Made by a program: the position numbers and the translations under genes. Below are positions 1 to 9,027 of a stretch of 64,000 nucleotides of DNA, in pieces. The stretch covers positions 1,563,882 to 1,627,881 of the forward strand of contig NZ_SGIU01000002.1 of NCBI RefSeq assembly GCF_004296335.1, in the 5' to 3' direction. The stretch's first letter is position 1. Each line of letters starts with the position of its first letter. The notes below the pieces were generated by a model. That model was not told the origin of the DNA. It was given only the letters and a program-made list of their open reading frames with translations, and did not search any database. Source of the DNA: Flagellimonas allohymeniacidonis. Lineage in GTDB: Bacteria; Bacteroidota; Bacteroidia; Flavobacteriales; Flavobacteriaceae.

Positions 1-47
1 AGGCAAACAATAATGATCAGTATTAAGAAAATTGTAAATGTACTCAT
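1..47 (-). CDS. secG: Preprotein translocase subunit SecG, N-terminal fragment
   Basis: Only the first 15 codons are inside the window: an ATG at 47 on the minus strand opens MSTFTIFLILIIIVC, a hydrophobic start typical of flavobacterial SecG, whose first transmembrane helix begins at once. SecG is the small non-essential subunit of the SecYEG inner-membrane channel. The gene starts 4 bases after the stop of the TPR gene (52-54) and is probably the last visible member of the miaB operon. Placement after lptE and a TPR protein fits the gene order known in Flavobacteriaceae. The fragment is short, so the call rests on this N-terminus plus context. Confidence 0.72.
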   Translation of the reverse strand, partial: MSTFTIFLILIIIVC

Positions 48-51
48 CGCG

Positions 52-945
52 CTATTCTTTTTCCTTCTGCAGCTTTTTCACCGCCCGAATTTGGTCCGCA
101 AAGAAACCACTTTTTTCTGGATATTTCAAACTCAAAATCTTAAAGGCCTGTATGGCTTTTTTGTACTTTTTCTGCTCAAGGTAAACCTTTGCCAAAGTTT
201 CGGTCATCAACTGACTTTTGTCCATTTTTACCGACTCCTTGATGTTCACCTTGGGCTTGGCATCCTCCCTGGGTACAATTTTGGGATTGTTCTCAATGAA
301 CTTGTCCAAAAGCTCAAACTTTTTCTTTTTTGTATCGTCTTTTTCAGCGCTGGACATTTCGTTCTTGGGCTCTTTTTGGGATGTCAATTGCAGCCATTCC
401 GTAAAAGAGTGTTTTTCGGTTTTCGTGAACGGAATGGGTTTGCCCAAATTGAGTTCTGTCTCTGGGCTAGTTGATTCTTCTTCCTTTTTCTCCACAAAAT
501 CCTCTTCCTTTACCTCTTTTGAAGCAAAAAGCTTGGGATCAAGGATTTGCTCGGCATGCTCAATGTTCTGTGGTAGGGCACTTTCTTTGGATTCCCCTAG
601 AATTACTTCGGTATCGGGATTGGGTTCTATTTCTTCGGAAACCGCGGTTTTCTCCTCCAATTTAGGAGCCCTGCCCGCCAAGGTATCTGCAATGGTGTTC
701 TGTACAAATTCCTTGGACGTAATATAATCAAACAGTATATCTCTGTCGGATGTATAGGCTGCTGTAGTTTTTAGAGCTCCGTTGTATTTGTAACTGTCCA
801 GATTTTTTAAACCTTTCAAATGAAGTGCCCGGGCTGCTTGAAAGTAAGGATATTCCGCAATCATATCCTCCAACTCCCTGGTCTGCTGTGGAGACAGGAT
901 GGTATTTGATTTTTGCAGGATATGTAAAAAATCTGTTACGTTCAT
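52..945 (-). CDS. TPR-containing hypothetical protein
   Basis: 297 residues from the ATG at 945, reading MNVTDFLHILQKS. The frame is open back to 999, but the longer version would run into lptE, whose stop is at 950-952; the 945 start leaves a 4-base gap and fits the tight operon. The N-terminal 80 residues are helical (ARALHLKGLKNLDSYKYN), the middle is long, acidic and rich in Glu, Lys and Ser, and the C-terminus holds one clear tetratricopeptide-like hairpin (LAKVYLEQKKYKKAIQAF). No signal peptide is visible, so it is probably cytoplasmic. Position between lptE and secG suggests an envelope or secretion link, but no function is established. Confidence 0.8.
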   Translation of the reverse strand: MNVTDFLHILQKSNTILSPQQTRELEDMIAEYPYFQAARALHLKGLKNLDSYKYNGALKTTAAYTSDRDILFDYITSKEFVQNTIADTLAGRAPKLEEKTAVSEEIEPNPDTEVILGESKESALPQNIEHAEQILDPKLFASKEVKEEDFVEKKEEESTSPETELNLGKPIPFTKTEKHSFTEWLQLTSQKEPKNEMSSAEKDDTKKKKFELLDKFIENNPKIVPREDAKPKVNIKESVKMDKSQLMTETLAKVYLEQKKYKKAIQAFKILSLKYPEKSGFFADQIRAVKKLQKEKE

Positions 946-949
946 GGGC

Positions 950-1489
950 TTACCAGTTTCCGAGGGAAGCGTTAAAAATATCTTGTGTAATCCGTTCAAA
1001 AATTTCTTCGTGGGCCTGTGCCTGAATTGCAGTCAACTGGGCGGCTGCATCGAAATCAAAGAAGAAAGAAAATCGCTTTTCAAAGTCGACATCTTCCTTT
1101 TTTCGGTTATAGAAACGAACATTGACGCTCATCGTCAAGCGGTTTTGAGCAGTTCTTTGGTCTGCCGTCGCGGTCATGGGAGTTACCCGATACTCCACAA
1201 TTTCACCCTCGTACAAAAGATCACCGTTGCTGCCTGTCAATGAAAGACTGGTAAGGTTGTTGATCAAATCCTGAAGAGCCAAAGTGAAATCCCTGTCCAA
1301 ACCGGGAACAATGGTGGAACCCGGACTTTGATCGGCGTAATTTTGAAAAAAGTTGACTTGGAAACTTTCGGCCGTACCGATATCGGCCCCTGAAAAATTA
1401 TAGGCTCCACACCCACCCATGCTCAAGAGCATGCTTAGGAATCCCAGCCGGATCACTATTTTTCCAATACTTTTTTTGATTTGAATCAT
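950..1489 (-). CDS. lptE: LptE family LPS-assembly lipoprotein
   Basis: 179 residues. The N-terminus has a basic stretch, a hydrophobic segment and the lipobox LSMGGC, so it should be a lipoprotein with Cys near residue 27. The sequence GCGAYNFSGADIG just after it is typical of the LptE family in Bacteroidota. LptE plugs the LptD beta barrel and helps insert lipopolysaccharide into the outer leaflet. Size matches the family (160-190 residues). The ATG at 1489 lies 4 bases downstream of the stop of the sigma-54 activator gene, indicating translational coupling within the miaB operon. Confidence is good from lipobox, length and conserved gene order; LptE sequences are otherwise divergent. Confidence 0.82.
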   Translation of the reverse strand: MIQIKKSIGKIVIRLGFLSMLLSMGGCGAYNFSGADIGTAESFQVNFFQNYADQSPGSTIVPGLDRDFTLALQDLINNLTSLSLTGSNGDLLYEGEIVEYRVTPMTATADQRTAQNRLTMSVNVRFYNRKKEDVDFEKRFSFFFDFDAAAQLTAIQAQAHEEIFERITQDIFNASLGNW

Positions 1490-1492
1490 TCT

Positions 1493-2764
1493 TTAAAGAT
1501 CGTACTGTTTTATTTTTCTATAAAGGGTCCGTTCGGAGATGCCCAACTCGGATGCAGCTGCTTTTCGTTTACCTCGATTACGCTCCAACGATTTTTTGAT
1601 TAGTTCAATCTCCTTTTCCTGAAGTGATAGGGTCTCTTCCTCCTCTATTTCCTCAGCAAAATGGTATCGGTCCTCGTTGGTTCTGGCAACCGCAACAGGG
1701 GCTTCTACCACGGGTTCGGGCAAATGCAGCACCTCTGTTGGGAGACTTTCCTCCTCATGGATTTTCTCGTCTTCACCACCATATATTTTTCGGATAAGGG
1801 TTTCATTTTCCTCTTGCACCTTCGAAGTATCATTACTTTTGAGCAATTCCAAAGTAAGCTTTTTAAGATCATTGAGGTCACCTTTCATATCGAAAAGCAC
1901 CTTATAGAGAATTTCACGCTCATTGCTAAAGTCGCTTTCCTTCTTTTCCTGTCCGATTACAGCGGGAAGATTGCTACTGTTAGCATTGGGCAAATAACTG
2001 CTGAGGGTTGCCGCAGAGATGGTCCTATTTTCCTCGAGGACGGATACTTGCTCTGCAATATTCCTTAACTGTCTGATGTTTCCAGGCCAACGGTATTTTA
2101 AAAGAAGCTCGATTGCCGATTCTTCCAATCGAATGGTCGGCATCTTATATTTCTGCCCGAAATCTGATGCAAATTTTCGAAACAACAAATGAATGTCATC
2201 GCGCCTATCCCTAAGGGGTGGAATGCTAATTTCAACCGTACTCAATCGATAATAAAGATCTTCTCGAAACTTTTCCTTTTTTATGGCCTCGAACATATTG
2301 ATGTTGGTCGCTGCCACGATTCGCACATCGGTTTTTTGAACTTGCGAAGAACCCACTTTCAGGAATTCCCCGTTCTCCAATACCCGCAACAAACGAACTT
2401 GCGTCGTCAATGGCAGTTCTCCAACTTCATCCAAGAATATGGTACCCCCATCCGCTACTTCAAAATAGCCACTTCGGGTTTGCGTCGCTCCGGTAAAGGC
2501 TCCTTTCTCGTGTCCAAAAAGTTCACTATCGATGGTTCCTTCGGGAATTGCCCCGCAGTTGACGGCGATGTATTTGGCGTGTTTTCTATGCGAAAGGGAA
2601 TGTATGATTTTTGGAATGGCCTCTTTACCCACGCCACTTTCTCCCGTGACCAACACGGAAATATCGGTGGGGGCCACTTGAATAGCCTTTTCAATGGCAC
2701 GGTTGAGCTTCACATCGTTCCCGATGAGCTCAAAACGTTGTTTTATGGATTGAACACTTTCCAT
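1493..2764 (-). CDS. Sigma-54-dependent Fis-family transcriptional activator
   Basis: 423 residues with an AAA+ sigma-54 interaction domain from about residue 10 to 245: Walker A GESGVGKE near residue 42, the sigma-54 contact loop GAFTGAT near 91, and a Walker B region ending FLDEVGEL. A long acidic linker (about 270-375) leads to a Fis-type helix-turn-helix at the C-terminus (RNRGKRKAAASELGISERT). There is no N-terminal receiver, GAF or PAS domain, so input must come by another route, for example partner proteins or expression level. It sits 3 bases after miaB and 3 before lptE, an arrangement conserved in flavobacteria. Targets cannot be read from this window. Confidence 0.9.
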   Translation of the reverse strand: MESVQSIKQRFELIGNDVKLNRAIEKAIQVAPTDISVLVTGESGVGKEAIPKIIHSLSHRKHAKYIAVNCGAIPEGTIDSELFGHEKGAFTGATQTRSGYFEVADGGTIFLDEVGELPLTTQVRLLRVLENGEFLKVGSSQVQKTDVRIVAATNINMFEAIKKEKFREDLYYRLSTVEISIPPLRDRRDDIHLLFRKFASDFGQKYKMPTIRLEESAIELLLKYRWPGNIRQLRNIAEQVSVLEENRTISAATLSSYLPNANSSNLPAVIGQEKKESDFSNEREILYKVLFDMKGDLNDLKKLTLELLKSNDTSKVQEENETLIRKIYGGEDEKIHEEESLPTEVLHLPEPVVEAPVAVARTNEDRYHFAEEIEEEETLSLQEKEIELIKKSLERNRGKRKAAASELGISERTLYRKIKQYDL

Positions 2765-2767
2765 AGT

Positions 2768-4213
2768 TTAGTTGTTCTTGGAATAACCAACCGCTTCTCC
2801 TATTAAAGTTGCAGAAGTACATTCGTTGATTTTCACGTTTACAAACTCACCCACATGGTAGTTTTCTTTTGGAAATACAACCACTGTATTTTGGGAGTTT
2901 CTACCCATCCAATGGGTATCTGATTTTTTTGAAGTCCCTTCTATCAACACTTCCTCAACTTTTCCAACATGCTGTTGCGTACGGTATAGGCCGTGCTTTT
3001 GTTGGAGGTCAATAATTTCTCGAAGCCTGCGTTTTTTTGTATCCTCTGGGATGTCATCTTCCAGTTTACGGGCCGCTAAAGTGCCTGGGCGCTCCGAATA
3101 GGCGAACATAAACCCAAAATCGTACTTTACATATTCCATCAAACTCAATGTATCTTGATGGTCCTCTTCCGTTTCCGTAGGGAATCCAGCAATCATATCT
3201 TGGCTAATGGCACAATCAGGAATTATTTTTCTGATGTTGTCGATCAATTCAAAATATTCCTCCCTGGTATGAAGCCGGTTCATTGCCTTCAAGATGCGAT
3301 TGCTTCCACTTTGAACGGGGAGGTGAATATAATTGCAGATATTTTCGTGTTGGGCCATGGTTTGAATGACATCCAAGGTCATATCCTGTGGATTTGAGGT
3401 CGAAAAACGAATCCTCATTTTCGGTTGTTGGGTCGCCACCATGTCCAAGAGCTTGGCAAAATTCACTGAAGTGGCTTTCTGCATTTCGGAGGCCTTTTCA
3501 AAATCTTTTTTGAGCCCACCGCCATACCAGAGATAACTGTCCACGTTCTGGCCCAATAGCGTGATTTCCTTGAATCCCTTTTCCCAAAGATCTTTTACTT
3601 CATCCAATATCGATTGTGGATTTCGGCTTCGCTCCCTACCTCGAGTAAAAGGAACCACACAGAAAGTGCACATATTATCGCAGCCTCGGGTAATGGAAAC
3701 AAAAGCAGTGACCCCATTTGAATTCAACCGAACAGGGGCTATGTCGCCGTAGGTTTCATCCTTGGACAAGATAACATTTACGGCATTCCTACCTTCGTCG
3801 ATCTCTTGAATCAAATTAGGAAGGTCTTTGTAGGCATCTGGCCCTACAACCATATCTACAATTTTCTCTTCTTCCAAGAATTTGCTCTTAAGGCGTTCGG
3901 CCATACAGCCTAAAACCCCAACCTTCATTCCGGGATTGATTTTCTTCACAGCGTTGAACTTTTCCAATCGCTTGCGAACCGTAGTTTCTGCCTTTTCTCG
4001 AATGGAACAAGTATTGACCAACACAAGGTCGGCCTCCTCCAAAAGTTGGGTGGTATTGAAACCTTCCTTGGCTAAAATGGAAGCAACAATTTCACTATCG
4101 GAAAAGTTCATTTGACATCCGTAGCTTTCAATGTATAGCTTACGGTTGTTGTTTTTATCTTGATCAAGGGTGAGCGTACTTCCTTGTTGGCTCTCGTCGA
4201 TAATTTTTTCCAT
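2768..4213 (-). CDS. miaB: tRNA-2-methylthio-N6-dimethylallyladenosine synthase MiaB
   Basis: 481 residues from the ATG at 4213. MiaB is a radical-SAM methylthiotransferase that converts i6A37 to ms2i6A37 in tRNAs reading UNN codons. Domains in order: UPF0004 with the first cluster ligands ([31 protein letters not shown]), the radical-SAM cluster motif CxxxCxxC seen as CDNMCTFC, and a C-terminal TRAM domain ([17 protein letters not shown]). Longer starts exist (ATG 4231, TTG 4252), but the TTG lies inside the promoter box at 4250-4257 and family alignments favour MEKIIDES. First gene of the operon miaB - sigma-54 activator - lptE - TPR - secG. Confidence 0.93.
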   Translation of the reverse strand: MEKIIDESQQGSTLTLDQDKNNNRKLYIESYGCQMNFSDSEIVASILAKEGFNTTQLLEEADLVLVNTCSIREKAETTVRKRLEKFNAVKKINPGMKVGVLGCMAERLKSKFLEEEKIVDMVVGPDAYKDLPNLIQEIDEGRNAVNVILSKDETYGDIAPVRLNSNGVTAFVSITRGCDNMCTFCVVPFTRGRERSRNPQSILDEVKDLWEKGFKEITLLGQNVDSYLWYGGGLKKDFEKASEMQKATSVNFAKLLDMVATQQPKMRIRFSTSNPQDMTLDVIQTMAQHENICNYIHLPVQSGSNRILKAMNRLHTREEYFELIDNIRKIIPDCAISQDMIAGFPTETEEDHQDTLSLMEYVKYDFGFMFAYSERPGTLAARKLEDDIPEDTKKRRLREIIDLQQKHGLYRTQQHVGKVEEVLIEGTSKKSDTHWMGRNSQNTVVVFPKENYHVGEFVNVKINECTSATLIGEAVGYSKNN

Positions 4214-4249
4214 GCTTCCTTTCTCGGTCATTTTTCCCCAAATGGAGGA

Positions 4250-4281
4250 CAAAGATAATGCTTATTCCATTTTAGTGACAA
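4250..4281 (-). promoter_or_regulatory. Bacteroidota housekeeping promoter for the miaB operon
   Basis: On the minus strand a TTG (4281-4279) is followed after 21 bases by TATCTTTG (4257-4250), matching the Bacteroidota -33 TTG / -7 TAnnTTTG consensus with normal spacing. Transcription would start near 4243, giving a leader of about 30 bases to the miaB ATG at 4213. Seen directly; activity is inferred. Confidence 0.6.
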
Positions 4282-4361
4282 TATGGCAGTATTATTTAGG
4301 GCTGGATTGGGAATTATTGGGATATTCTTAACTTGAAGGGCAATTCTAAACCAACCTGATC

Positions 4362-5090
4362 ATGAGATTTCTGCAGATTTCCGAGAAAGTTGCTGCCAGT
4401 CCATCATTGGATTTCGGCAGTATTTTTAACAATACCATTGAACTTTTCAAAAAAGTTTGGTTGCAAGGGTTCATAACAGTTCTGCTTATGATGGTAGTGA
4501 TACTCCCTTTTTACATCATACTGTATGTGCCCATGATTGCTTCGGGAATGATGGACCCCTATGCTTATGAGCGAAACGACCTCCCTTCTGGAATGCTTGT
4601 TTTTTTGATTGTGTTCTATCCCATCATGATTATCGGAATTTCAACCTTTGCCATGTGCCTTAATGCTGCTTTTCTGCGTATCTGTAAAAGAATTGATTTA
4701 GATCAAATGGGGAAGGATGATTATTTCTACTATTTCAAAAAGCCCTATCTAAAAAAGGCTTTTGTCTTGGCATTGATTATCACCGGACTCTCCATACTTG
4801 GAATGTTGGCTTGCGGTATCGGTCTTATTTATTTGGTAGTTCCTATGTCCCTTTTTCCGGCGTTCTTTGCTTTTGACGAAGAATTGACTCCATCCGAAAT
4901 TACGAAGGCGTCCTTCGCCCTGGGGAATAAAAACTGGCTGATTATTTTTGGATTGATTTTCGTCACGGGTCTAATTGCCCAGTTGGGTGTTTTACTCTGT
5001 TTTGTTGGTGTTTTCTTCACTGCTATGCTTGGGCGAATACCTACTTATTTTATTTATAAGGAAATCGTTGGATTTTCTTCTGAAGAATAA
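4362..5090 (+). CDS. Multi-pass inner-membrane protein of unknown function
   Basis: 242 residues. After a short amphipathic N-terminus (about 1-30, with SLDFGSIFNNTIELFKK) there are about five to six hydrophobic segments, including GFITVLLMMVVILPFYIILY, a stretch around LVFLIVFYPIMIIGISTF, and three more near residues 135, 155 and 205. The N-terminal amphipathic helix before the first membrane pass resembles DUF975-like and glycerophosphodiester-phosphodiesterase membrane-domain proteins, but I do not recognise a specific family. It is divergent from miaB and is followed after 79 bases by the propeller lipoprotein in the same direction. No function is proposed. Confidence 0.75.
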   Translation: MRFLQISEKVAASPSLDFGSIFNNTIELFKKVWLQGFITVLLMMVVILPFYIILYVPMIASGMMDPYAYERNDLPSGMLVFLIVFYPIMIIGISTFAMCLNAAFLRICKRIDLDQMGKDDYFYYFKKPYLKKAFVLALIITGLSILGMLACGIGLIYLVVPMSLFPAFFAFDEELTPSEITKASFALGNKNWLIIFGLIFVTGLIAQLGVLLCFVGVFFTAMLGRIPTYFIYKEIVGFSSEE

Positions 5091-5115
5091 ATTTATTGGT
5101 TTCAGGCGCAACTTT

Positions 5116-5164
5116 GTTTAAGTTTTTTAATCTATTAGGTGTTATTCATCCAAAAAACTTAAAC
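5116..5164 (+). repeat. 13-bp perfect inverted repeat just before a start codon
   Basis: GTTTAAGTTTTTT at 5116-5128 is exactly complementary to AAAAAACTTAAAC at 5152-5164, with a 23-base loop. The right arm ends 5 bases before the ATG at 5170. It could fold in the leader of the lipoprotein gene, act as a protein-binding palindrome, or help end transcription of the upstream membrane-protein gene (stop at 5090). Confidence 0.5.
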
Positions 5165-5169
5165 AATAA

Positions 5170-6423
5170 ATGAAAAGGAACGCCCTATTACTCCTGCTCC
5201 TAACCACACTGACATTTTTATCCTGCAACGAGAACGATGATGCGGATGGAGATTACGCAGATTACCTCGTGGCCCGACCCTTGGTAATGAGCAAAGCGGA
5301 ATTTGCAAGTAGCGTTGATATTCTTCCTCCCATTTCAATCGATGAATCAGGAAAGGTTTATGCCTACGGGGACTATGTCTTTATTAATGACAAATCTCAA
5401 GGTATCCATGTAATTGATAACAGTAATCCAGAGTTTCCCAGAAAGGTTTCGTTTATCAAAATCCCTGGCAATGTTGACATTTCGGTAAAGGATAACTTTC
5501 TGTATGCCGATAGTTTGATGGATTTGATTGTGCTCGATATTTCCGATATAGACAATATTGTGCAGGTCAATCGGTTGGAAAATGTGCTAAGACAAGGTGT
5601 GTTCTTTCCTTTTGATGCTGATATCGTTGAGTATGAAGAGTTTGATTATGAAACCGAAATTGTTGTAGGTTGGCAAACAGTAAGTGAAAGACGACTTAAA
5701 AGCGAGGTTGAAAATCGAACAGATGTGATTTTTGACGGCTTTGCATTGGCGGAAGCCACCAATGATTCCGGTTCTGGTGAAGGAGGTTCTCTAGCCCGGT
5801 TTAAGATTGTTGGCGAGTTTCTCTATGCTGTTGACAGCCATCACATTAATGTGTTCGACATTTCTGATTTGGAAAATCCGAAAGACCTTGATGATATCTA
5901 TGCTGGGTTTGATATCGAAACCATTTTCAACAAAGGGGATCACCTCTTTTTGGGGAGTATGCGTGGGATGTATATTTACGATATTTCGTCACCCGCCACA
6001 CCCACCTTTGTTTCGGAATTTCAACATGGTACGGCGTGCGACCCTGTTGTGGTCGATGATAACTACGCCTATGTTACCCTCAGGGGAGGCAACTGGTGCG
6101 GTGCAACCGAAAGCGGACTGTTTATTGTGGATATTTCCAATATTGAGAATCCTGAACTAACTATTTCTTACCCCATGGATGAACCCTATGGTTTGGGAAT
6201 TAGAGATGAAAAACTATTCATTTGCGATGGATCATCCGGCCTTAAGGTATATGACAAGACCGATGTACAAGATTTACAAGCATTAAATCACTTTAAAGAT
6301 ATTGTTACGTTTGATGTAATTCCCTTGGAGAGCCATTTGATCATGGTTGGAGACGAGGTGTTATATCAATATGAATATCTCGATAACAATATCAAGCTTA
6401 TCAGTCAAATTGGACTTGATTGA
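5170..6423 (+). CDS. LVIVD-repeat beta-propeller lipoprotein
   Basis: 417 residues. The N-terminus MKRNALLLLLLTTLTFLSC is a lipoprotein signal with Cys19 as the lipidated residue. The mature protein consists of LVIVD-type propeller blades, each with a short strand ending in a D-I-S/D-N turn: GIHVIDNSNPEFPRKV, DLIVLDISDIDNI, HINVFDISDLENPKDL, GMYIYDISSPATPTFV, GLFIVDISNIENPEL. These form a closed beta propeller used for protein binding at the cell surface or periplasm; an enzymatic role is not indicated. A poorly conserved insertion lies at about residues 140-210. Closed downstream by the terminator at 6444-6474. Confidence 0.85.
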   Translation: MKRNALLLLLLTTLTFLSCNENDDADGDYADYLVARPLVMSKAEFASSVDILPPISIDESGKVYAYGDYVFINDKSQGIHVIDNSNPEFPRKVSFIKIPGNVDISVKDNFLYADSLMDLIVLDISDIDNIVQVNRLENVLRQGVFFPFDADIVEYEEFDYETEIVVGWQTVSERRLKSEVENRTDVIFDGFALAEATNDSGSGEGGSLARFKIVGEFLYAVDSHHINVFDISDLENPKDLDDIYAGFDIETIFNKGDHLFLGSMRGMYIYDISSPATPTFVSEFQHGTACDPVVVDDNYAYVTLRGGNWCGATESGLFIVDISNIENPELTISYPMDEPYGLGIRDEKLFICDGSSGLKVYDKTDVQDLQALNHFKDIVTFDVIPLESHLIMVGDEVLYQYEYLDNNIKLISQIGLD

Positions 6424-6443
6424 TACAGCGCAATTTTCCCTTG

Positions 6444-6474
6444 AAATATCCCGTTTTTAGCGGGATATTTTTTT
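6444..6474 (+). terminator. Rho-independent terminator after the LVIVD lipoprotein gene
   Basis: A 10-bp perfect stem (AAATATCCCG at 6444-6453 with CGGGATATTT at 6461-6470), a 7-base loop and a run of seven T overlapping the right arm. It starts 20 bases past the stop at 6423 and separates this gene from topA. Confidence 0.85.
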
Positions 6475-6515
6475 ATATCCAATGTTGCCGGAAATCTAAA
6501 ATCGAAATTTTCATA

Positions 6516-6523
6516 TACTTTTG
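6516..6523 (+). promoter_or_regulatory. -7 promoter box for topA
   Basis: TACTTTTG matches the Bacteroidota -7 consensus TAnnTTTG, 20 bases before the topA ATG at 6543. No TTG at normal -33 spacing was found, so only the -7 element is called. Confidence 0.5.
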
Positions 6524-6542
6524 TTAGCTTAAAAAGCATTGC

Positions 6543-9026
6543 ATGCCAAAGAATCTAGTTATTGTCGAGTCCCCCGCAAAGGCGAAAACCATTGAACGGT
6601 TTCTGGGAAAAGACTATCAAGTTGAATCAAGTTTTGGACACATTGTCGACCTCCCTTCCAAGGAGCTCGGGGTAGATGTTGACAACGGTTTCAAACCAAA
6701 ATATACAGTTGACAAAGAGAAGAAAGCCCTTGTAAAAAAACTACGGGATCTAGCCCAAAAGGCAGATACGATTTGGCTGGCCAGTGATGAGGATCGTGAG
6801 GGAGAGGCCATCTCTTGGCATTTGGCGGAAGAATTGAAATTGGACCGACAAAAAACCAAACGAATAGTATTTAATTCCATTACAAAATCAGCCATTCAAA
6901 GGGCGATTGAAAACCCCAGGGAAATCAATTATGATTTGGTAAATGCGCAACAAGCCAGGCGTATTTTGGACCGATTGGTGGGATATGAACTTTCACCTGT
7001 ACTATGGAAAAAGATCAAACCAGGACTTTCGGCAGGAAGGGTGCAATCGGTTGCCGTTCGGCTCATTGTTGAGCGAGAAAGGGAAATAGATGCCTTCAAT
7101 CCAGAAGCTTCGTACCGCATAAAAGCGGAGTTCAAAACAGATAAGAACAACGCTTTTTCAGCTCGATTGGGGAAGACCTTTCCAACCCGTGAAGCTGCAG
7201 AAACATTTTTGAGACAGAATATATGTGCTAACTTTTCTGTGGGTAGTCTTGACAAAAAACCGGCTAAAAAATCACCTGCAGCCCCTTTTACCACATCAAC
7301 CTTGCAACAGGAAGCATCCAGAAAACTGTATTTTTCCGTTAGCAGAACCATGCAGGTGGCCCAAAGGCTATACGAGGCAGGTCTCATAACCTATATGAGG
7401 ACAGATAGTGTGAATCTATCCAAAGAGGCGTTGAACGCCGCCAAGGAAGCAATCGTTCATAACTACGGCGAGGCTTATAGCACAACCCGAAACTACACCG
7501 GAAAGTCCAAGGGCGCACAGGAAGCTCACGAAGCCATTCGCCCTACCGATATGAAGTTACAGGCCCCTTCTCTAGAGCGGGACCAGGCGAAATTATATGA
7601 GTTGATTTGGAAAAGAACCCTTGCCTCACAAATGAGTGATGCCGTTCTGGAACGAACCAATGTGAAGATTAAGGCCAGTACCCATAACGAAGAGTTTATC
7701 GCCAATGGGGAAGTGGTCAAGTTTGATGGGTTCTTAAAAGTATATTTGGAAGGAACCGACGAAGAAGATAAGACAGAGGAGCAAGAAGGAATGCTACCGG
7801 CCATGGAAGTGGGTGAAGCTTTGCAGAACCTTTTTATTTCTGCTACGGAGCGATTCACGCGACCGCCTTATCGCTATACGGAAGCGTCCTTGGTCAAAAA
7901 ATTGGAGGAGCTTGGCATAGGACGACCATCAACCTACGCACCCACAATTTCCACAATCCAGAACCGTGGATATGTTGAAAAGGGTACTGTGGAAGGTACA
8001 GAAAGAAAATATACCCAACTCGTTTTGGAGTCCGGAGAAGTACAACAGAATAAATTGTCAGAAACCATAGGTTCAGACAAGGGCAAGTTGGTTCCTACGG
8101 ATATTGGCATGATCGTAAATGATTTTCTGGTCAGCCATTTTACCACCATTTTGGACTATAACTTTACGGCCAAGGTCGAGGAAAATTTCGATGAGATAGC
8201 TGCAGGAGAGGAAGATTGGCAAAAAATGATGAAGGAGTTCTACAAGGATTTCCATCCCAATGTTTTGGATGTAGAGGAAAATGCCGAACGTGCCAGTGGA
8301 GAGCGCGTTTTGGGTACAGATCCAAAATCAGGGCGACAGGTTGCTGCCAGATTGGGTAGATTTGGTCCCATGGTCCAGATTGGTACCGTTGAGGAAGAAG
8401 AAAAGCCTCTGTTTGCCAGTTTGCTGCCCGACCAGTCCATTACCACCATCACATTTGAGGAGGCCATGGAACTTTTTGAATTACCGCGAAAACTTGGAGT
8501 TTATGAGGGAGAAGAAGTTGAGGCCAATGTTGGCCGATACGGGCCCTATGTCCGTTTTGGTAAAAAGTTTGTTTCCCTGGCCCAAGGTGAAAGTGCCTTC
8601 GAAGTAGATTTGGACAGAGCCATAGAACTGATCAAGGAGAAGCAAAAAGCTGATGCTCCCATAGCTACTTACGAAGGTAAGGAGGTCACAAAAGGAAAAG
8701 GAAGGTTTGGACCTTTTATAAAATGGGATGGTATGTTCATCAATGTCAACAAAAAATACGATTTTGACAACCTTTCCAATTCCGATATCACAGAACTCAT
8801 CGAGGCCAAAAAAATCAAGGAAGCGGAAAAATTGGTGCAAGAATGGCCTGAGGAAAAAATCAAGATTGAGAAAGCAAGGTGGGGACGACATAACATCATT
8901 AAAGGAAGAGTGAAGGTTGAACTCTCCAAAGATGTGGATGCAACCAAGATTTCTTTGGATGAGGCTAAGGCATTGATTGAAAAAAAGACCCCTAAGAAAA
9001 AAGCCAAGGCAAAGACGAAGAAATAA
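6543..9026 (+). CDS. topA: DNA topoisomerase I
   Basis: 827 residues. A type IA topoisomerase that relaxes negative supercoils by cutting one strand through a 5'-phosphotyrosine. The TOPRIM domain opens the protein (LVIVESPAKAKTIERFLG, then DEDREGEAISWH), and the catalytic tyrosine is Tyr284 in ITYMRTDS. The usual C-terminal C4 zinc fingers are absent; instead there are repeated short topo-C modules (GRFGPMVQIG, GRYGPYVRFG, GRFGPFIKW) and a lysine-rich tail (KKTPKKKAKAKTKK), the usual Bacteroidota form. The next gene starts 1 base after the stop, so the two are co-transcribed. Confidence 0.96.
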   Translation: MPKNLVIVESPAKAKTIERFLGKDYQVESSFGHIVDLPSKELGVDVDNGFKPKYTVDKEKKALVKKLRDLAQKADTIWLASDEDREGEAISWHLAEELKLDRQKTKRIVFNSITKSAIQRAIENPREINYDLVNAQQARRILDRLVGYELSPVLWKKIKPGLSAGRVQSVAVRLIVEREREIDAFNPEASYRIKAEFKTDKNNAFSARLGKTFPTREAAETFLRQNICANFSVGSLDKKPAKKSPAAPFTTSTLQQEASRKLYFSVSRTMQVAQRLYEAGLITYMRTDSVNLSKEALNAAKEAIVHNYGEAYSTTRNYTGKSKGAQEAHEAIRPTDMKLQAPSLERDQAKLYELIWKRTLASQMSDAVLERTNVKIKASTHNEEFIANGEVVKFDGFLKVYLEGTDEEDKTEEQEGMLPAMEVGEALQNLFISATERFTRPPYRYTEASLVKKLEELGIGRPSTYAPTISTIQNRGYVEKGTVEGTERKYTQLVLESGEVQQNKLSETIGSDKGKLVPTDIGMIVNDFLVSHFTTILDYNFTAKVEENFDEIAAGEEDWQKMMKEFYKDFHPNVLDVEENAERASGERVLGTDPKSGRQVAARLGRFGPMVQIGTVEEEEKPLFASLLPDQSITTITFEEAMELFELPRKLGVYEGEEVEANVGRYGPYVRFGKKFVSLAQGESAFEVDLDRAIELIKEKQKADAPIATYEGKEVTKGKGRFGPFIKWDGMFINVNKKYDFDNLSNSDITELIEAKKIKEAEKLVQEWPEEKIKIEKARWGRHNIIKGRVKVELSKDVDATKISLDEAKALIEKKTPKKKAKAKTKK

Positions 9027-9027
9027 T

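Noticed and set aside
13-474. Plus-strand open frame across the TPR gene
   Set aside because: Shadow of the minus-strand gene; no domain, and the minus frame fits the operon.
8977-9027. Upstream extension of the arginase-fold gene
   Set aside because: Lies inside the topA tail and encodes only Lys/Arg-rich shadow residues; ATG 9028 is one base after the topA stop.
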